Made by a program: the position numbers and the translations under genes. Source: Desulfovibrio legallii (GTDB lineage Bacteria > Desulfobacterota > Desulfovibrionia > Desulfovibrionales > Desulfovibrionaceae). Taken from it: a DNA stretch of 64,000 nucleotides. This document shows, piece after piece, positions 1 through 9,548 of this stretch. A model generated the notes under the pieces. The model was not told the DNA's origin and did no database searches. It was given only the letters and a program-made list of their open reading frames with translations. The DNA lies in the NCBI RefSeq assembly GCF_004309735.1, contig NZ_SIXC01000002.1, positions 70,489-134,488 of the forward strand, given 5' to 3'. The first letter of the stretch is position 1, and each line of letters starts with the position of its first letter.

Positions 1-269
1 CCGGGCCCCTTCACATAAATGCCCACGGTGCGCATGCCGTTGTCCTGCGCCTTGCGAGCCGCCGTTTCGGCCGCCACCTGGGCGGCAAAAGGCGTAGATT
101 TGCGCGAGCCCTTAAAGCCGCTCTGGCCCGAAGAGGCCCACGAAACGGCGTTGCCGCGCGTGTCCGTAAACGTGATGATGGTATTGTTGAACGAGGCCTG
201 AATGTGGGCAATGCCCACAGGCACGTTCTTCTTTTCCTTCTTTTTGACCGCTTTCTTGGGTCTGGCCAT
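1..269 (-). CDS. rpsK: 30S ribosomal protein S11 (5' part; gene runs off the window)
   Basis: The N-terminal 89 residues are visible, starting [20 protein letters not shown] and continuing into the S11 core ([20 protein letters not shown]). S11 sits on the platform of the 30S subunit and contacts 16S rRNA near the E site. It follows rpsM, as in most bacterial alpha operons, with a gap of 127 bases. The C-terminal third lies beyond base 1. The start ATG is the one after the basic leader residues usual for the family. Confidence 0.95.
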   Translation of the reverse strand, partial: MARPKKAVKKKEKKNVPVGIAHIQASFNNTIITFTDTRGNAVSWASSGQSGFKGSRKSTPFAAQVAAETAARKAQDNGMRTVGIYVKGP

Positions 270-396
270 ACTGCAATCCCTCTGACTGGAGCTTTTCAGA
301 TTATGCTCCGCGCGGCGGCGGAAATTCCGTTCGTCCTCACGGCAGCCTTCTACGCTGCGTCCGCTTTACAAACTGCGTCCGACGCAACCGCCAAAC

Positions 397-765
397 TTAC
401 TTCTTTTTGCCCACGGCCCCACGGCGCGGCCCCTTGCGGGTGCGCGCGTTGGTGTGGGTACGCTGCCCACGGGAGGGCAGGCCGCGCCGATGACGCAGGC
501 CGCGGTAGCAGCCGATGTCCATAAGGCGCTTGATATTGCCGGAGATGTCACGGCGGAGGTCGCCCTCCACCTTGTAGTGCTGCTCCAGCTCTTTACGAAT
601 TTCGTTCACCTCGTCGGCGGAGAGGTCGTCAATGTTCCGCTCCCAGTTGACGCCGGTGGTGTCCAGAATTTTCAGGGCCGTGGTGCGGCCAATGCCATAG
701 ATATAGGTGAGCGCAATGTCCACCCGTTTGCCGCGCGGCAAATCAACACCTGCTATTCTCGCCAC
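397..765 (-). CDS. rpsM: 30S ribosomal protein S13
   Basis: 122 residues, the usual S13 length. The start [20 protein letters not shown] is family-typical, followed by the helical domain and the helix-turn-helix region ([20 protein letters not shown]). The basic tail ends in KKK and reaches toward the P-site tRNA. S13 is in the 30S head and forms bridges to the 50S subunit. Its neighbours rpmJ and rpsK are the standard partners. Confidence 0.98.
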   Translation of the reverse strand: MARIAGVDLPRGKRVDIALTYIYGIGRTTALKILDTTGVNWERNIDDLSADEVNEIRKELEQHYKVEGDLRRDISGNIKRLMDIGCYRGLRHRRGLPSRGQRTHTNARTRKGPRRGAVGKKK

Positions 766-780
766 TGTACGTCTCCTGCC

Positions 781-894
781 CTAGCCCTGGCGCTGCTTGT
801 GCCGGGGGTTTTCGCAGATAACTCGAAGCACTCCCTTGCGCCGGATAACCTTACACTTGGGGCATATTTTCTTGACGGAAGGTCTTACTTTCAT
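781..894 (-). CDS. rpmJ: 50S ribosomal protein L36, zinc-binding form
   Basis: A 37-residue gene beginning [20 protein letters not shown]. The zinc ligands of the C+ form are present: Cys11, Cys14, Cys27 and His32. A GGGAG ribosome-binding site lies six bases before the ATG. It sits 15 bases upstream of rpsM, its normal place. The separate zinc-free paralogue used under zinc starvation in some bacteria is not in this window. Confidence 0.96.
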
Positions 895-1040
895 TTTACA
901 TCTCCCAAATACGAGCCATTGCGTTGGCCGATAAAGCCGCCGGCACAACCCGGGCCGCCGCAGCCGCTGGCAACCCGCCGCCCCAAGAAGAAGGAGCGGG
1001 AACGGAAATCTTTATCCGGCTTTAGGTATTCTGTCAACCA

Positions 1041-1832
1041 TCAAACAATGGTGTGCCGGTTCAGCCCCTTGTCCGAAACGCTGAGGATGCGCGGTCCGGC
1101 CGGAGTGATGGCCACACTGTGTTCAAAATGGGCCGCCCACTGGCCGTCGCGGGTCACGGCCGTCCACTGGTCGTCCAGGATGTCCACTTCATAGGTGCCC
1201 ATGGTCACCATGGGCTCAATGGCGATGACCATGCCGTTCTGCAGGGTCAGGCCCTTCATACCGGGGCGAAAATTGGGCACCTCGGGCTTTTCGTGCATGC
1301 GCGAACCCACGCCGTGCCCCACAAAACGGCGCACCACGTTGAAGCCGGCGGCCTCCACATAGTCCTGCACGGCCCCGCCGATACTGTAGACGTCGTTGCC
1401 GGCCCTGGCCTGTTCAATGCCCACGTAGAGGCTCTCCTCCGTAACCTTGAGCAGTTTGTGCACGTCTTCGCTCACCGTGCCCACAGGAAAGGTCCGCGCC
1501 GCGTCGCCCACAAAACCTTCAAACACCACGCCCATGTCGGCGCTGACGATATCCCCTTCCTGCAAAACCCGGTCAGAAGGAAACCCATGCACCACCTGCT
1601 CGTTTACCGAGCAGCACAGGGCAAAAGGATAGCCGCAGTAGCCCAAAAAGGCGGGCTTGACCTTATAGTCGGCGCACATGTCGCGCGCCAGCTCTTCCAG
1701 ACGCATGGTGGGCACACCCGGCACCGCCATTGCGCCCACGGCATCCAGAATGTTGGCCACCATGCGGTTGGCTTCCCGCAGGCAGGCCACTTCCCGCTCA
1801 TTCTTGATGAATGCGCCGTGATACTTCTTCAT
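1041..1832 (-). CDS. map: Type I methionine aminopeptidase
   Basis: 263 residues, a standard type Ia length. It removes the initiator methionine from nascent proteins with a two-metal site. All five metal ligands are readable: Asp99 and Asp110 (SADMGVVFEGFVGDA), His173 (GHGVGSRMH), Glu206 (AIEPM) and Glu237 (HFEHSV). It lies 17 bases downstream of secY in the same direction. The family order secY-adk-map is common; here adk is absent and map follows secY directly. The 146 bases between map and rpmJ hold no ORF and no clear terminator. Confidence 0.97.
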   Translation of the reverse strand: MKKYHGAFIKNEREVACLREANRMVANILDAVGAMAVPGVPTMRLEELARDMCADYKVKPAFLGYCGYPFALCCSVNEQVVHGFPSDRVLQEGDIVSADMGVVFEGFVGDAARTFPVGTVSEDVHKLLKVTEESLYVGIEQARAGNDVYSIGGAVQDYVEAAGFNVVRRFVGHGVGSRMHEKPEVPNFRPGMKGLTLQNGMVIAIEPMVTMGTYEVDILDDQWTAVTRDGQWAAHFEHSVAITPAGPRILSVSDKGLNRHTIV

Positions 1833-1849
1833 GATTCACCGTCCCGCGC

Positions 1850-3163
1850 TTAGAGCCTGCCGCTCTTGCGCGCCTTGGCCATCAGGCCCTGGTACTGGCT
1901 GGAGATCATGTGGGATTCCACCTGATTCATGAAGTCCATGGCCACGCCCACGAGGATGAGGAGGCTGGTGCCGCCAAAGTAAAACGGCACGTTAAAGTTG
2001 CTGATGAGCAACATGGGCAGCAGGCAGACAATGGAAATGTAGATGCCCCCCGAAAGGGTCAGCCGCGAAAGCACCGTATCAATATATTCCTGTGTTCTGT
2101 CTCCGGGCCGGATGCCGGGGATGAAGCCGCCGTTCTTCTTCAAATTTTCGGCCATATCCTTGGGGTCAAAAATAATGGCCGTGTAAAAATAGCAGAAGAA
2201 GAACATCAGCGCCACATAAAGCACGTTGTAAGCCACACCGTGGGGCGAAAACCACTCCGCGGCCTGCTTCACATAGTGGTTGGTCGAAAACTGCCCGATA
2301 GTGGCCGGAAACAACAGCAGCGAAGAGGCAAAAATAGGAGGAATGACGCCCGCCGTATTCAGCCGCAGGGGCAAATGCGAGTTCTGCCCGCCATACATTT
2401 TACGCCCGATCTGGCGCTTGGCATAGCTGATGGGGATGCGCCGCTGGGCCCGCTCCACAAAGACAATGGCCACCAGCACCGCCGCCATAAAGGCCACAAT
2501 GACCACGGCCATAAAAAGGCTCATGTCCCCGGCTTCAATAAGGGCCACAGACTGAATGATGCCACGCGGGATGCCCACCACGATGCCGCAGAAGATGATC
2601 AACGAAATGCCGTTGCCGATGCCCCGCTCGGTGATCTGTTCGCCCAGCCACATGACTAGCACAGAGCCGGCCGTAAAGGTGATCATGGTCACCAGCCGAA
2701 AATGCCAGCCCGGCGTCAGCACCACGGGCATGCCCGCAGGACTGGTCATATTTTCCAGGCCCACGGCAATGCCCAGGCCCTGCACCAAGGTGATGAGCAC
2801 CGTCATATAGCGGGTGTACTGGGTTATCTTGCGCCGACCGGCCTGCCCTTCTTCGCGCGCCATACGCTTGACGTCCGGGCTGACCACCTGCAACAGCTGC
2901 ATGATGATGCTGGCCGAAATGTAGGGCATGACGCCCAGGGCAAAGACCGAAACGTTGGAGAGCCCGCCGCCGGAAAACATGTCAAAAAGACTGAACAGCG
3001 TGCCGGACATACTTTCAAAAAAAGACGCCAGAGCCGAGGCGTTGACCCCCGGCACGGGCACATGCACGCCAATGCGGTAGCAGCACAGAATCAGGAAGGT
3101 CCAGCCCAGCTTTTTGGTCAGCGAAGCCTGTCCTGCCGTCACGTTTGCCGATCCTACTGCCAT
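1850..3163 (-). CDS. secY: Protein translocase subunit SecY
   Basis: 437 residues with about ten membrane segments. It is the central channel of the SecYEG translocon in the inner membrane. Recognisable stretches are VHVPVPGVNASALASFF near the N-terminus, GVMPYISASIIMQLL (plug and TM2 region), the cytoplasmic loop with QRRIPISYAKRQ, and GFIPGIRPGDRTQEYID before TM8. It sits between rplO and map as in spc operons. The gap to rplO (138 bases) has GC-rich inverted repeats but no ORF. Confidence 0.98.
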   Translation of the reverse strand: MAVGSANVTAGQASLTKKLGWTFLILCCYRIGVHVPVPGVNASALASFFESMSGTLFSLFDMFSGGGLSNVSVFALGVMPYISASIIMQLLQVVSPDVKRMAREEGQAGRRKITQYTRYMTVLITLVQGLGIAVGLENMTSPAGMPVVLTPGWHFRLVTMITFTAGSVLVMWLGEQITERGIGNGISLIIFCGIVVGIPRGIIQSVALIEAGDMSLFMAVVIVAFMAAVLVAIVFVERAQRRIPISYAKRQIGRKMYGGQNSHLPLRLNTAGVIPPIFASSLLLFPATIGQFSTNHYVKQAAEWFSPHGVAYNVLYVALMFFFCYFYTAIIFDPKDMAENLKKNGGFIPGIRPGDRTQEYIDTVLSRLTLSGGIYISIVCLLPMLLISNFNVPFYFGGTSLLILVGVAMDFMNQVESHMISSQYQGLMAKARKSGRL

Positions 3164-3301
3164 GTATCACCTGCCGTAAAAACCCTTTGTGGTGCTGCGC
3201 CGACGTAGGCACGCCGGCAAAAAACCGAACCCGGAACCACAACACGGCCGGGGCTTCGCCGCAAAGGACGCCGCCCCGGCTGTGTCGCAGCCTGAAACCG
3301 G

Positions 3302-3763
3302 CTATTCCGCCGGAACAGCCTCAAGCTCGTTGACGCTGCCGCCGGCCTGACGGATTTTGTCCGCCGCGGCCTTGCTGAACTTGTGGGCCTCCACCGTGAG
3401 GGCCGTCGACACGTCGCCGCGCGACAGCACTTTGACCGGTGCGCCCATACGGACCAGGCCACGGGCGTAGATGTCGTCCAGGGTGATGGAAGTCTGCTCG
3501 CCAAAGGCGGCAATAAGACTGTCCAGATTGATCACCGCGTAGGTCACCTTGAACAGATAGTTCTTGAAACCGTGCTTGGGCAGACGCCGCTGCAGGGGCA
3601 TCTGGCCGCCCTCAAAACCGGGGCGCACGCCGCCGCCTGCACGGGCGTTCTGGCCCTTGTGGCCCTTGCCCGCCGTGCAGCCCAAACCGGATCCGGCGCC
3701 GCGGCCCACACGACGGCGGGTCTTGCGCTCTTCCGGAAAGGGAAAAAGATTGTGCAGTTGCAT
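3302..3763 (-). CDS. rplO: 50S ribosomal protein L15
   Basis: 153 residues. The start MQLHNLFPFPEERKTRRRVG, the glycine- and arginine-rich segment (GRGAGSGLGCTAGKGHKGQ) and the RPGFEGGQMPLQRRLPKHGF motif are diagnostic for L15. It is a late-assembling 50S protein that binds 23S rRNA. It lies between rpmD and secY, as expected for an spc operon. Confidence 0.98.
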   Translation of the reverse strand: MQLHNLFPFPEERKTRRRVGRGAGSGLGCTAGKGHKGQNARAGGGVRPGFEGGQMPLQRRLPKHGFKNYLFKVTYAVINLDSLIAAFGEQTSITLDDIYARGLVRMGAPVKVLSRGDVSTALTVEAHKFSKAAADKIRQAGGSVNELEAVPAE

Positions 3764-3782
3764 GGTCTATGTCCTCCGGCCG

Positions 3783-3962
3783 TTACTCAACAACGGCCAC
3801 CATATGCGGAACTTTGGCGATGATGCCCCGAATGGCCGGGGTGTCCTTGAACGTCCTGACCTTTTCGCGGCGCTTGAGGCCCAGGGCATCCAGCAGCTTG
3901 CGTTGCGCGGGCGTAGCGCCGATGCGCGAGCGCACCAGTTTGACCTTGATTTCTGCTGCCAT
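3783..3962 (-). CDS. rpmD: 50S ribosomal protein L30
   Basis: A 59-residue gene starting MAAEIKVKLVRSRIGATPAQ and ending PHMVAVVE. The alpha-beta L30 fold is supported by the KLLDALGLKRREKVRTFKDT segment. It starts two bases after the rpsE stop codon and is followed by rplO, which is the usual order. L30 is peripheral on the 50S subunit and absent from some bacteria, but it is intact here. Confidence 0.96.
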   Translation of the reverse strand: MAAEIKVKLVRSRIGATPAQRKLLDALGLKRREKVRTFKDTPAIRGIIAKVPHMVAVVE

Positions 3963-3964
3963 GA

Positions 3965-4477
3965 CTACTTCCTTGGAGCTTCCAGCTTCTTGCCGCGCAG
4001 GGCCGAGACATCGGCCGCGCTGCGCAGGGCGCCCAGGCCCTGCAGTGTGGCGCGAAGCACGTTGTGCGGATTGTTGGTACCGATAGCCTTGGCCAGCACG
4101 TCGCGCACGCCCACGGCTTCCATCACCGCGCGCACGGCGCCGCCGGCGATGATGCCCGTGCCTTCAGAGGCGGGCTTAAGCATGACGCGCCCGGCGCCGA
4201 AACGCCCCAGCACCTCATAGGGCAAGGTGCCCTCCACCAGGGGAATCTGCACACGGTTCTTGCGGGCGCGTTCTGTGGCTTTGCGCAAGGCTTCGGGCAC
4301 TTCCTGGGCTTTGCCCAGGCCAAAGCCCACGCCGCCCTTGCCGTCGCCCACCACCACAAGGGCGCTGAAGCTGAACCGGCGACCGCCCTTGACCACCTTG
4401 GCCACGCGGTTGAGGGAAACGATCTTCTCGATTTCGCCCAGTTCGTTCTGCTGGGTTTCGCTATTTTCCTGACGCAT
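3965..4477 (-). CDS. rpsE: 30S ribosomal protein S5
   Basis: 170 residues from the ATG giving [20 protein letters not shown]. An upstream in-frame ATG would add 41 residues, but it would run deep into rplR and the extra residues have no S5 character. The double-stranded RNA-binding domain ([20 protein letters not shown]) and the C-terminal S5 domain ([20 protein letters not shown]) are present. S5 takes part in decoding accuracy and mRNA unwinding. Confidence 0.97.
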   Translation of the reverse strand: MRQENSETQQNELGEIEKIVSLNRVAKVVKGGRRFSFSALVVVGDGKGGVGFGLGKAQEVPEALRKATERARKNRVQIPLVEGTLPYEVLGRFGAGRVMLKPASEGTGIIAGGAVRAVMEAVGVRDVLAKAIGTNNPHNVLRATLQGLGALRSAADVSALRGKKLEAPRK

Positions 4478-4478
4478 A

Positions 4479-4838
4479 CTAGAACTCCAGGCCGCCTTCG
4501 CGGGCGCCGTCGGCCACGGCCTTGACGCGACCGTGATAAAGATACCCGTTGCGATCGAATACCACCAGGCTGATATTCTTCTCCTTGGCCAGGCGGGCAA
4601 TTTCCTTGCCCACGCGTTGGGCGCCGCTCAGGTTGCAGTGCAGGCCCGGTTCCGTCTTGGCCAGCGTGAGGGTGGAGGCGCAGGCCAGGGTGGCCCCGTC
4701 CACGTCGTTCACGATCTGGGCATAGATGTGCAGGTTGGACCGGAAGACCACCAGACGCGGCCGTACCGCCGTGCCGTTGACCTTTTTGCGGATGCGAATC
4801 TTGCGGCGCTGCCGGGATGAGTTCTTGCTGTTAATCAT
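4479..4838 (-). CDS. rplR: 50S ribosomal protein L18
   Basis: 119 residues with a basic N-terminus ([20 protein letters not shown]) and the core [19 protein letters not shown]18 binds 5S rRNA together with L5 and helps form the central protuberance. The gap to rpsE is one base, so the two are probably translationally coupled. Confidence 0.98.
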   Translation of the reverse strand: MINSKNSSRQRRKIRIRKKVNGTAVRPRLVVFRSNLHIYAQIVNDVDGATLACASTLTLAKTEPGLHCNLSGAQRVGKEIARLAKEKNISLVVFDRNGYLYHGRVKAVADGAREGGLEF

Positions 4839-4848
4839 GACGCACTCC

Positions 4849-5388
4849 CTACTTCTTGCCGCCGGACTTGCCCACCTTACGGCGGATGGTCTCGGTCACA
4901 TACTTGATGCCCTTGCCCTTGTAAGGTTCGGGCTTGCGGATACGGCGGATCTTGGCGGCCATTTCGCCCACCAGCTCCTTGTCAATGCCGGAGAGGGTGA
5001 GCACCTGGCCCGCCACCGCCGCCGTAATGCCATCGGGCAGATCCACCACCACGGGGTGGGAATAGCCCACAGAAAGCTCAATCAAATTGCCCTTCACCGC
5101 CACGCGGTAGCCCACGCCAATGACTTCCAGGCCCTTGGAAAAGCCCTTGGTCACGCCTTCAATGCAGTTGGCCAGCAGCGTACGCCGCAGCCCATGCTGG
5201 GCGCGGGTGTGGCGCTCGTCGTCCACACGGGTGAGGGTCAGGTGGCCGTCGGCCAGTTCATACTTAAGCAGGGGGCAGACAGGGGTGCGCAACGTGCCCT
5301 TGGGGCCCTTCACTTCCACAACATCCGTTCCGATCTTGACGTCAACGCCATTAGGAACGGGAATGGGCAGTCTACCTATTCTCGACAT
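4849..5388 (-). CDS. rplF: 50S ribosomal protein L6
   Basis: 179 residues beginning [20 protein letters not shown], with the two duplicated L6 domains. The C-terminal signature [18 protein letters not shown] marks the sarcin-ricin-loop-binding half. It lies ten bases upstream of rplR. Confidence 0.98.
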   Translation of the reverse strand: MSRIGRLPIPVPNGVDVKIGTDVVEVKGPKGTLRTPVCPLLKYELADGHLTLTRVDDERHTRAQHGLRRTLLANCIEGVTKGFSKGLEVIGVGYRVAVKGNLIELSVGYSHPVVVDLPDGITAAVAGQVLTLSGIDKELVGEMAAKIRRIRKPEPYKGKGIKYVTETIRRKVGKSGGKK

Positions 5389-5398
5389 GGTGCACCGC

Positions 5399-5779
5399 CT
5401 ACCAGATTTCGCACAAAAGTTCGCCGCCCACTTTCTTTTCTTGGGCGGTCATACCGTCCAGCACACCGCTGGACGTGGACAATATGCAGATGCCGAGGCC
5501 GTTCTGCACCCTGGGGATCTGGTGCGCGCCCACATACACCCGGCGACCGGGCGTGCTCACGCGCTTGAGCCCGGTGATGACGGGCCGGCCCTTTTCGTAG
5601 CGCAGGGCTATGGTGATGTTTTTATCGGCCACAGCCACGTCTTCCACATAGCCTTCCTGCTTGAGGATGGCGGCCAGCGCTTCCTTCATTTTTGAGCGCG
5701 GCACTTGCACATCTTTATGCAGGGCCAGATGCGCGTTGCGGATGCGGGTGAGCATGTCCGCAATAGGGTCTGTCAACAT
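5399..5779 (-). CDS. rpsH: 30S ribosomal protein S8
   Basis: 126 residues from the ATG giving MLTDPIADMLTRIRNAHLAL. A longer reading frame extends 73 codons upstream across the rpsN-rpsH gap, but only this ATG gives an S8 N-terminus. A GAGC ribosome-binding element precedes it. The C-terminal STSSGVLDGMTAQEKKVGGE is the S8 signature. S8 binds helix 21 of 16S rRNA and in enterobacteria also represses the spc operon; no such site was identified here. Confidence 0.97.
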   Translation of the reverse strand: MLTDPIADMLTRIRNAHLALHKDVQVPRSKMKEALAAILKQEGYVEDVAVADKNITIALRYEKGRPVITGLKRVSTPGRRVYVGAHQIPRVQNGLGICILSTSSGVLDGMTAQEKKVGGELLCEIW

Positions 5780-5889
5780 GGAAAGCTCCTGAGAGGTTGG
5801 GGGGCGGGGTTGACGGCCCCATGCCGCCACTTCCCGCGGGCGTGCGGAGCACGCCCCGGACCGCCCTGGGGCGGCCCTGAAAAACTGTG

Positions 5890-6075
5890 CTACCAGCTGG
5901 ACTTGCGCACGCCCGGCAGCTCGCCCTTGAGGGCGAGGCTGCGGAAGCAGATACGGCAAACGCCGAACTGGCGCAGAAAGGCACGCGACCGGCCGCAAAT
6001 GGGGCAGCGGTTGTAGGCGCGGGCGCTGAACTTGGGCTTGCGCTTGGCCTTTACTTCCAGAGAAGTACGGGACAT
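5890..6075 (-). CDS. rpsN: 30S ribosomal protein S14, short zinc form (type Z)
   Basis: 61 residues starting [20 protein letters not shown]. The zinc ribbon is complete: Cys24, Cys27, Cys40 and Cys43 (CPICGR and CRIC). This short C+ form differs from the ~100-residue zinc-free form. An 11-codon upstream extension was rejected because the shorter ATG matches the family start. The 110-base gap to rpsH has no gene. Confidence 0.97.
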   Translation of the reverse strand: MSRTSLEVKAKRKPKFSARAYNRCPICGRSRAFLRQFGVCRICFRSLALKGELPGVRKSSW

Positions 6076-6085
6076 GGCTTGACTC

Positions 6086-6625
6086 CTACTTACGGAACGG
6101 CATGCCAAGCTGGTCCAGAAGGAATTTGCCCTCCTTGTCCGTGGCCGCCGTGGTGACGATGGTGATGTTCATGCCCTTGGGGTTTTCCACGCGGTCCACC
6201 TCAAGCTCGGGGAAAATGGTATGCTCTTTGATGCCCAGAGTGAAGTTGCCGCGCCCGTCAAAGCCACGGTCAGGAATGCCGCGAAAGTCGCGCACACGCG
6301 GCAGGGCGAAGTTCATGAGCTTGTCCAGAAAGTCCCACATGCGGTCCTTGCGCAGGGTCACGCGCGCGCCGATGGGCATCCCTTCGCGCAGTTTGAAGGC
6401 GGCGATGGACTTTTTGGCACGGGTCACCACAGCTTTCTGGCCGGCAATGGCGGTGAGCTCCGCCACAGCCTCTTCCATGAGCTTGTTGTTCTGGCTGGCC
6501 GCGCCCATGCCGATGTTCAGAGAGACTTTTTCAATCCCGGGCAGTTGCATGACAGAGGAGTAACTGAACTCCTTTTGCAGTACCGGAACCACCTTCTCTC
6601 TATAGATCTTTTCAAGGCGTGTCAT
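6086..6625 (-). CDS. rplE: 50S ribosomal protein L5
   Basis: 179 residues with the L5 hallmarks [28 protein letters not shown]-like [20 protein letters not shown], and [18 protein letters not shown]5 binds 5S rRNA and contacts P-site tRNA. Ten bases separate it from rpsN. Confidence 0.98.
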   Translation of the reverse strand: MTRLEKIYREKVVPVLQKEFSYSSVMQLPGIEKVSLNIGMGAASQNNKLMEEAVAELTAIAGQKAVVTRAKKSIAAFKLREGMPIGARVTLRKDRMWDFLDKLMNFALPRVRDFRGIPDRGFDGRGNFTLGIKEHTIFPELEVDRVENPKGMNITIVTTAATDKEGKFLLDQLGMPFRK

Positions 6626-6634
6626 CGTTTCACC

Positions 6635-6967
6635 TTATTCCATGACTTCGTTGCACTTTTTGCAAAAGCGCACTTTCTTTTCCTTGCCCTCGGACTCGAT
6701 GGTCCTGTAGCCCACGCGCGTGGCTTTGCCGCAGGCGGAGCACACCACCATGACATTGGAGACATGGATGGGCATCTCTTTTTCCACGATGCCGCCGGGC
6801 TGTTGGGCATAGGGGTTGGGGCGCATGTGGCGCTTGACCATATTGGCCTTCTCTACCAGCACCTTGTCCTTCTTGCGCAGGATTTTGAGCACCTTGCCGA
6901 TCTTGCCCGCGTCCTTGCCGGCGATTACCATCACCTTGTCGTCCTTGCGGATGCGATACGTTTTCAT
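6635..6967 (-). CDS. rplX: 50S ribosomal protein L24 with C-terminal zinc-ribbon cysteines
   Basis: 110 residues. The KOW motif is near the N-terminus ([20 protein letters not shown]). The C-terminal half carries two CxxC pairs, Cys76/Cys79 and Cys102/Cys105, in the pattern [11 protein letters not shown] and FCKKC; many bacterial L24 proteins have this, enterobacterial L24 does not. L24 starts 50S assembly at the 5' end of 23S rRNA. It is spaced ten bases from both rplN and rplE. Confidence 0.98.
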   Translation of the reverse strand: MKTYRIRKDDKVMVIAGKDAGKIGKVLKILRKKDKVLVEKANMVKRHMRPNPYAQQPGGIVEKEMPIHVSNVMVVCSACGKATRVGYRTIESEGKEKKVRFCKKCNEVME

Positions 6968-6976
6968 GACGGTCTC

Positions 6977-7345
6977 CTACAGCACTTCCGGGGCCAGCGA
7001 AATAATCTTCATAAAGTTCTGGGCGCGCAGCTCACGGGCCACGGGGCCGAAAATACGGGTGCCCACGGGTTCGCCCTGGCTGGACAAAAGCACAGCCGCA
7101 TTGCCGTCAAACTTGATGTAGCTGCCGTCGGCCCGGCGCACTTCCTTGGCCGTGCGCACGATGACGGCCTTCATCACGTCGCCCTTTTTCACCTTACTGT
7201 GGGGCATGGCTTCCTTGACGGAAACCATGATGATATCGCCCACAGAGGCATAGCGACGGTGTGAACCGCCCAGCACCTTAATGCAGGCAACCTTTTTGGC
7301 GCCGGAATTATCGGCGACCTGAAGCGTGGATTCAACCTGAATCAT
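6977..7345 (-). CDS. rplN: 50S ribosomal protein L14
   Basis: 122 residues, invariant length for the family. The start [20 protein letters not shown] and the motif [20 protein letters not shown] are diagnostic. L14 is at the subunit interface and forms a bridge to the 30S subunit. Confidence 0.99.
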   Translation of the reverse strand: MIQVESTLQVADNSGAKKVACIKVLGGSHRRYASVGDIIMVSVKEAMPHSKVKKGDVMKAVIVRTAKEVRRADGSYIKFDGNAAVLLSSQGEPVGTRIFGPVARELRAQNFMKIISLAPEVL

Positions 7346-7354
7346 GGCGCTACC

Positions 7355-7618
7355 CTACACGGCTTTTTCAATGACGGAGACCAGATGCCAACGCTTGTTG
7401 CGTGACAGGGGACGGTACTCCACAATCTTCACCTTGTCGCCCATACCGCATTCGTTCATGGGATCATGAGCCGTGAACTTCTTGCGGCGCCTCACATACT
7501 TTTTGAGCAGGGGGTGCTTGACCAGGGTTTCGACGCGCACGACAATGGTCTTGTCGTTTTTGTCGCTTACCACTACGCCGGTCAGCGTCCTGCCCTTGCG
7601 ATCTTCCAGAGTGTGCAT
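7355..7618 (-). CDS. rpsQ: 30S ribosomal protein S17
   Basis: 87 residues with the OB-fold motif GVVVSDKNDKTIVVRVETLV and the conserved KKFTAHDP and EYRPLSRNKRW segments. It overlaps nothing and starts one base after the rpmC stop codon, so coupling is likely. Confidence 0.98.
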   Translation of the reverse strand: MHTLEDRKGRTLTGVVVSDKNDKTIVVRVETLVKHPLLKKYVRRRKKFTAHDPMNECGMGDKVKIVEYRPLSRNKRWHLVSVIEKAV

Positions 7619-7619
7619 G

Positions 7620-7847
7620 TTACGCCCTCTGTTCCTTTTCGTTGAGAATGGTCTCCATACGCGCCACCTGGCGGCGCATGGCCTTAAGCTCGGAAGTCTT
7701 TTCGAGCTGCGCCATGGCGTGCTTGAAACGGGCGTGCATCATCTCCTGACGCTGTTCGGTCAGCTTGCCGCGCAGTTCTTCAGCGCTCATGGCGCGCAGG
7801 GCGGCAACGTCGGGCCTTGCGGCGTCGATCTTTTTTTTGGCAGCCAT
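7620..7847 (-). CDS. rpmC: 50S ribosomal protein L29
   Basis: 75 residues, a two-helix protein. A short basic leader (MAAKKKIDAARPDVAALRAM) precedes the conserved SAEELRGKLTEQRQEMMHAR core. L29 sits near the peptide tunnel exit beside L23. It starts one base after the rplP stop codon. Confidence 0.97.
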   Translation of the reverse strand: MAAKKKIDAARPDVAALRAMSAEELRGKLTEQRQEMMHARFKHAMAQLEKTSELKAMRRQVARMETILNEKEQRA

Positions 7848-7848
7848 C

Positions 7849-8262
7849 TTACAGGCCCTCCCTCACCACAATAACGGTCTTCACAGGCAGCTTGTGCGCG
7901 GCGCGGGTCAGCGCCTCGCGAGCCAGGTCCAGGCTCACGCCGCGGATCTCATAGAGCACGCGGCCGGGTTTGACCGGCGCGCACCAGCCCACGGGTGCGC
8001 CCTTACCGGAACCCTGACGGGTTTCCAGAGGCTTGGCCGTCACGGGGCGGTCGGGGAAGATGCGGATCCAGACCTTGCCGCCGCGCTTGATGTGTCGCAT
8101 CATGGCGATACGCGCGGCCTCAATCTGCTGGCTGGAAAGGTGCCCGTGCTGCACAGCCTTGAGGCCGATATCGCCGAAGGCAATGGTGGCGCCGCGGGTG
8201 GCCAGGCCGCGCAGGCGGCCTTTCTGCCACTTGCGGTATTTAACTTTTTTGGGCGCAAGCAT
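7849..8262 (-). CDS. rplP: 50S ribosomal protein L16
   Basis: 137 residues, standard length. It starts [20 protein letters not shown], with the conserved [20 protein letters not shown] and the [20 protein letters not shown] loop. L16 helps place A-site tRNA and is needed for 50S maturation. Confidence 0.99.
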   Translation of the reverse strand: MLAPKKVKYRKWQKGRLRGLATRGATIAFGDIGLKAVQHGHLSSQQIEAARIAMMRHIKRGGKVWIRIFPDRPVTAKPLETRQGSGKGAPVGWCAPVKPGRVLYEIRGVSLDLAREALTRAAHKLPVKTVIVVREGL

Positions 8263-8264
8263 TA

Positions 8265-8903
8265 CTATTCAACCTCTTTGTCAAGGATTTCACCCTTGTA
8301 GATCCACACCTTGACGCCAATGATGCCGTAGGTGGTGCGCGCTTCGGCAAAGCCGTAGTCAATATCGGCGCGCAGGGTCTGCAGGGGCACGCGGCCGTCG
8401 CGGTACCATTCGGTGCGGGCGATTTCCGCGCCGGCCAGTCGTCCGGCGCAGGTCACCTTGATGCCTTCGCCGCCGAACTTGCGGGCCATGGAAACCGTGC
8501 GCTTCATGGCGCGGCGGAAGGCCACGCGGCGCTCCAGCTGCTGGGCGATGTTTTCGGCCACCAGCTGGGCGTCCACTTCGGGACGACGGATTTCATTCAC
8601 TTCCAGCGAAAATTCGCGGCCGAATTTCTGGCGCAGGTCGGCGCGCAGTTTTTCAATTTCCACACCCTTGCGCCCGATGACGATGCCGGGACGGGCCGTG
8701 GACAGGATGAGCCGTACCTTGCCGCCGGCGCGCTCGATTTCGATTTTGGAAAGCCCCGCATGATAAAGGAGCTTTTTGACGAACACGCGGATTTTGCTGT
8801 CCTCGTAGACAAAGGCAGGGTATTCCTTCTTGCTGAACCAGCGGGACTGCCAGTTTTTGTTGTACCCAAGCCGGAACCCGAACGGATGTACTTTCTGACC
8901 CAT
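8265..8903 (-). CDS. rpsC: 30S ribosomal protein S3
   Basis: 212 residues. It has [20 protein letters not shown] at the N-terminus, a KH domain around [20 protein letters not shown] (GRKG loop) and the C-terminal domain with [21 protein letters not shown]3 lines the mRNA entry channel. Three bases separate it from rplV. Confidence 0.99.
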   Translation of the reverse strand: MGQKVHPFGFRLGYNKNWQSRWFSKKEYPAFVYEDSKIRVFVKKLLYHAGLSKIEIERAGGKVRLILSTARPGIVIGRKGVEIEKLRADLRQKFGREFSLEVNEIRRPEVDAQLVAENIAQQLERRVAFRRAMKRTVSMARKFGGEGIKVTCAGRLAGAEIARTEWYRDGRVPLQTLRADIDYGFAEARTTYGIIGVKVWIYKGEILDKEVE

Positions 8904-8906
8904 AGC

Positions 8907-9245
8907 CTATTCCTGCCCTTCTGCGAGTATGACGGTGATGTGGCTCGTGCGCTTGCGGATCTTGGTGGCCCGGCCCTGAGCACGGGGCATGAAGCGCTTC
9001 CAGGAGGGGCCCTCGTTGACGACGATTTCCTTCACCACCATGGCGTCCACATCCACGCCGCCCAGCTGGGAGGCGTTGGCGAGCGCGCTTTTGACCACGC
9101 CGTAGAGCACGCCGGCGGGCTTGTTGGGCGTAAAGCGGAGGAGGTTCATGGCCTCTTCCACGCCCAGGCCCTGCACGTTGCGGGCCACCAGGCGGGTCTT
9201 GCGCGGCGAGACGCGCTGGAACTTGGCAATTGCTTTGGATTCCAT
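8907..9245 (-). CDS. rplV: 50S ribosomal protein L22
   Basis: 112 residues including the extended beta-hairpin that lines the exit tunnel (GPSWKRFMPRAQGRATKIRK). The core has SPRKTRLVARNVQGLGVEEA. The macrolide-contact hairpin looks complete. Confidence 0.98.
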   Translation of the reverse strand: MESKAIAKFQRVSPRKTRLVARNVQGLGVEEAMNLLRFTPNKPAGVLYGVVKSALANASQLGGVDVDAMVVKEIVVNEGPSWKRFMPRAQGRATKIRKRTSHITVILAEGQE

Positions 9246-9254
9246 ATCCCTACC

Positions 9255-9539
9255 CTACTTCTTGGCGGCCTTGGCCTTTTTGTCGGCGGCGTGCCCATGA
9301 AAGGTGCGGGTGGGCGAAAACTCGCCCAGTTTGTGGCCCACCATGTTTTCGGTGACGAACACCGGCACGAACTTCTTGCCATTATGCACCGCAAAGGTCA
9401 GCCCCACCATTTCGGGCAGGATGGTCGAGCGGCGCGACCAGGTCTTGAGCACGCGGCGGTCACTGTTGGCCACGGCGCTGTCGACCTTCTTCATCAGATG
9501 GCCGTCCACAAACGGCCCTTTTTTCAGCGATCTCGGCAT
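9255..9539 (-). CDS. rpsS: 30S ribosomal protein S19
   Basis: 94 residues. [20 protein letters not shown] and the core [20 protein letters not shown] are the family signature, and the C-terminus is basic (KKAKAAKK). S19 is in the 30S head beside S13. Confidence 0.99.
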   Translation of the reverse strand: MPRSLKKGPFVDGHLMKKVDSAVANSDRRVLKTWSRRSTILPEMVGLTFAVHNGKKFVPVFVTENMVGHKLGEFSPTRTFHGHAADKKAKAAKK

Positions 9540-9548
9540 GAGCTACTC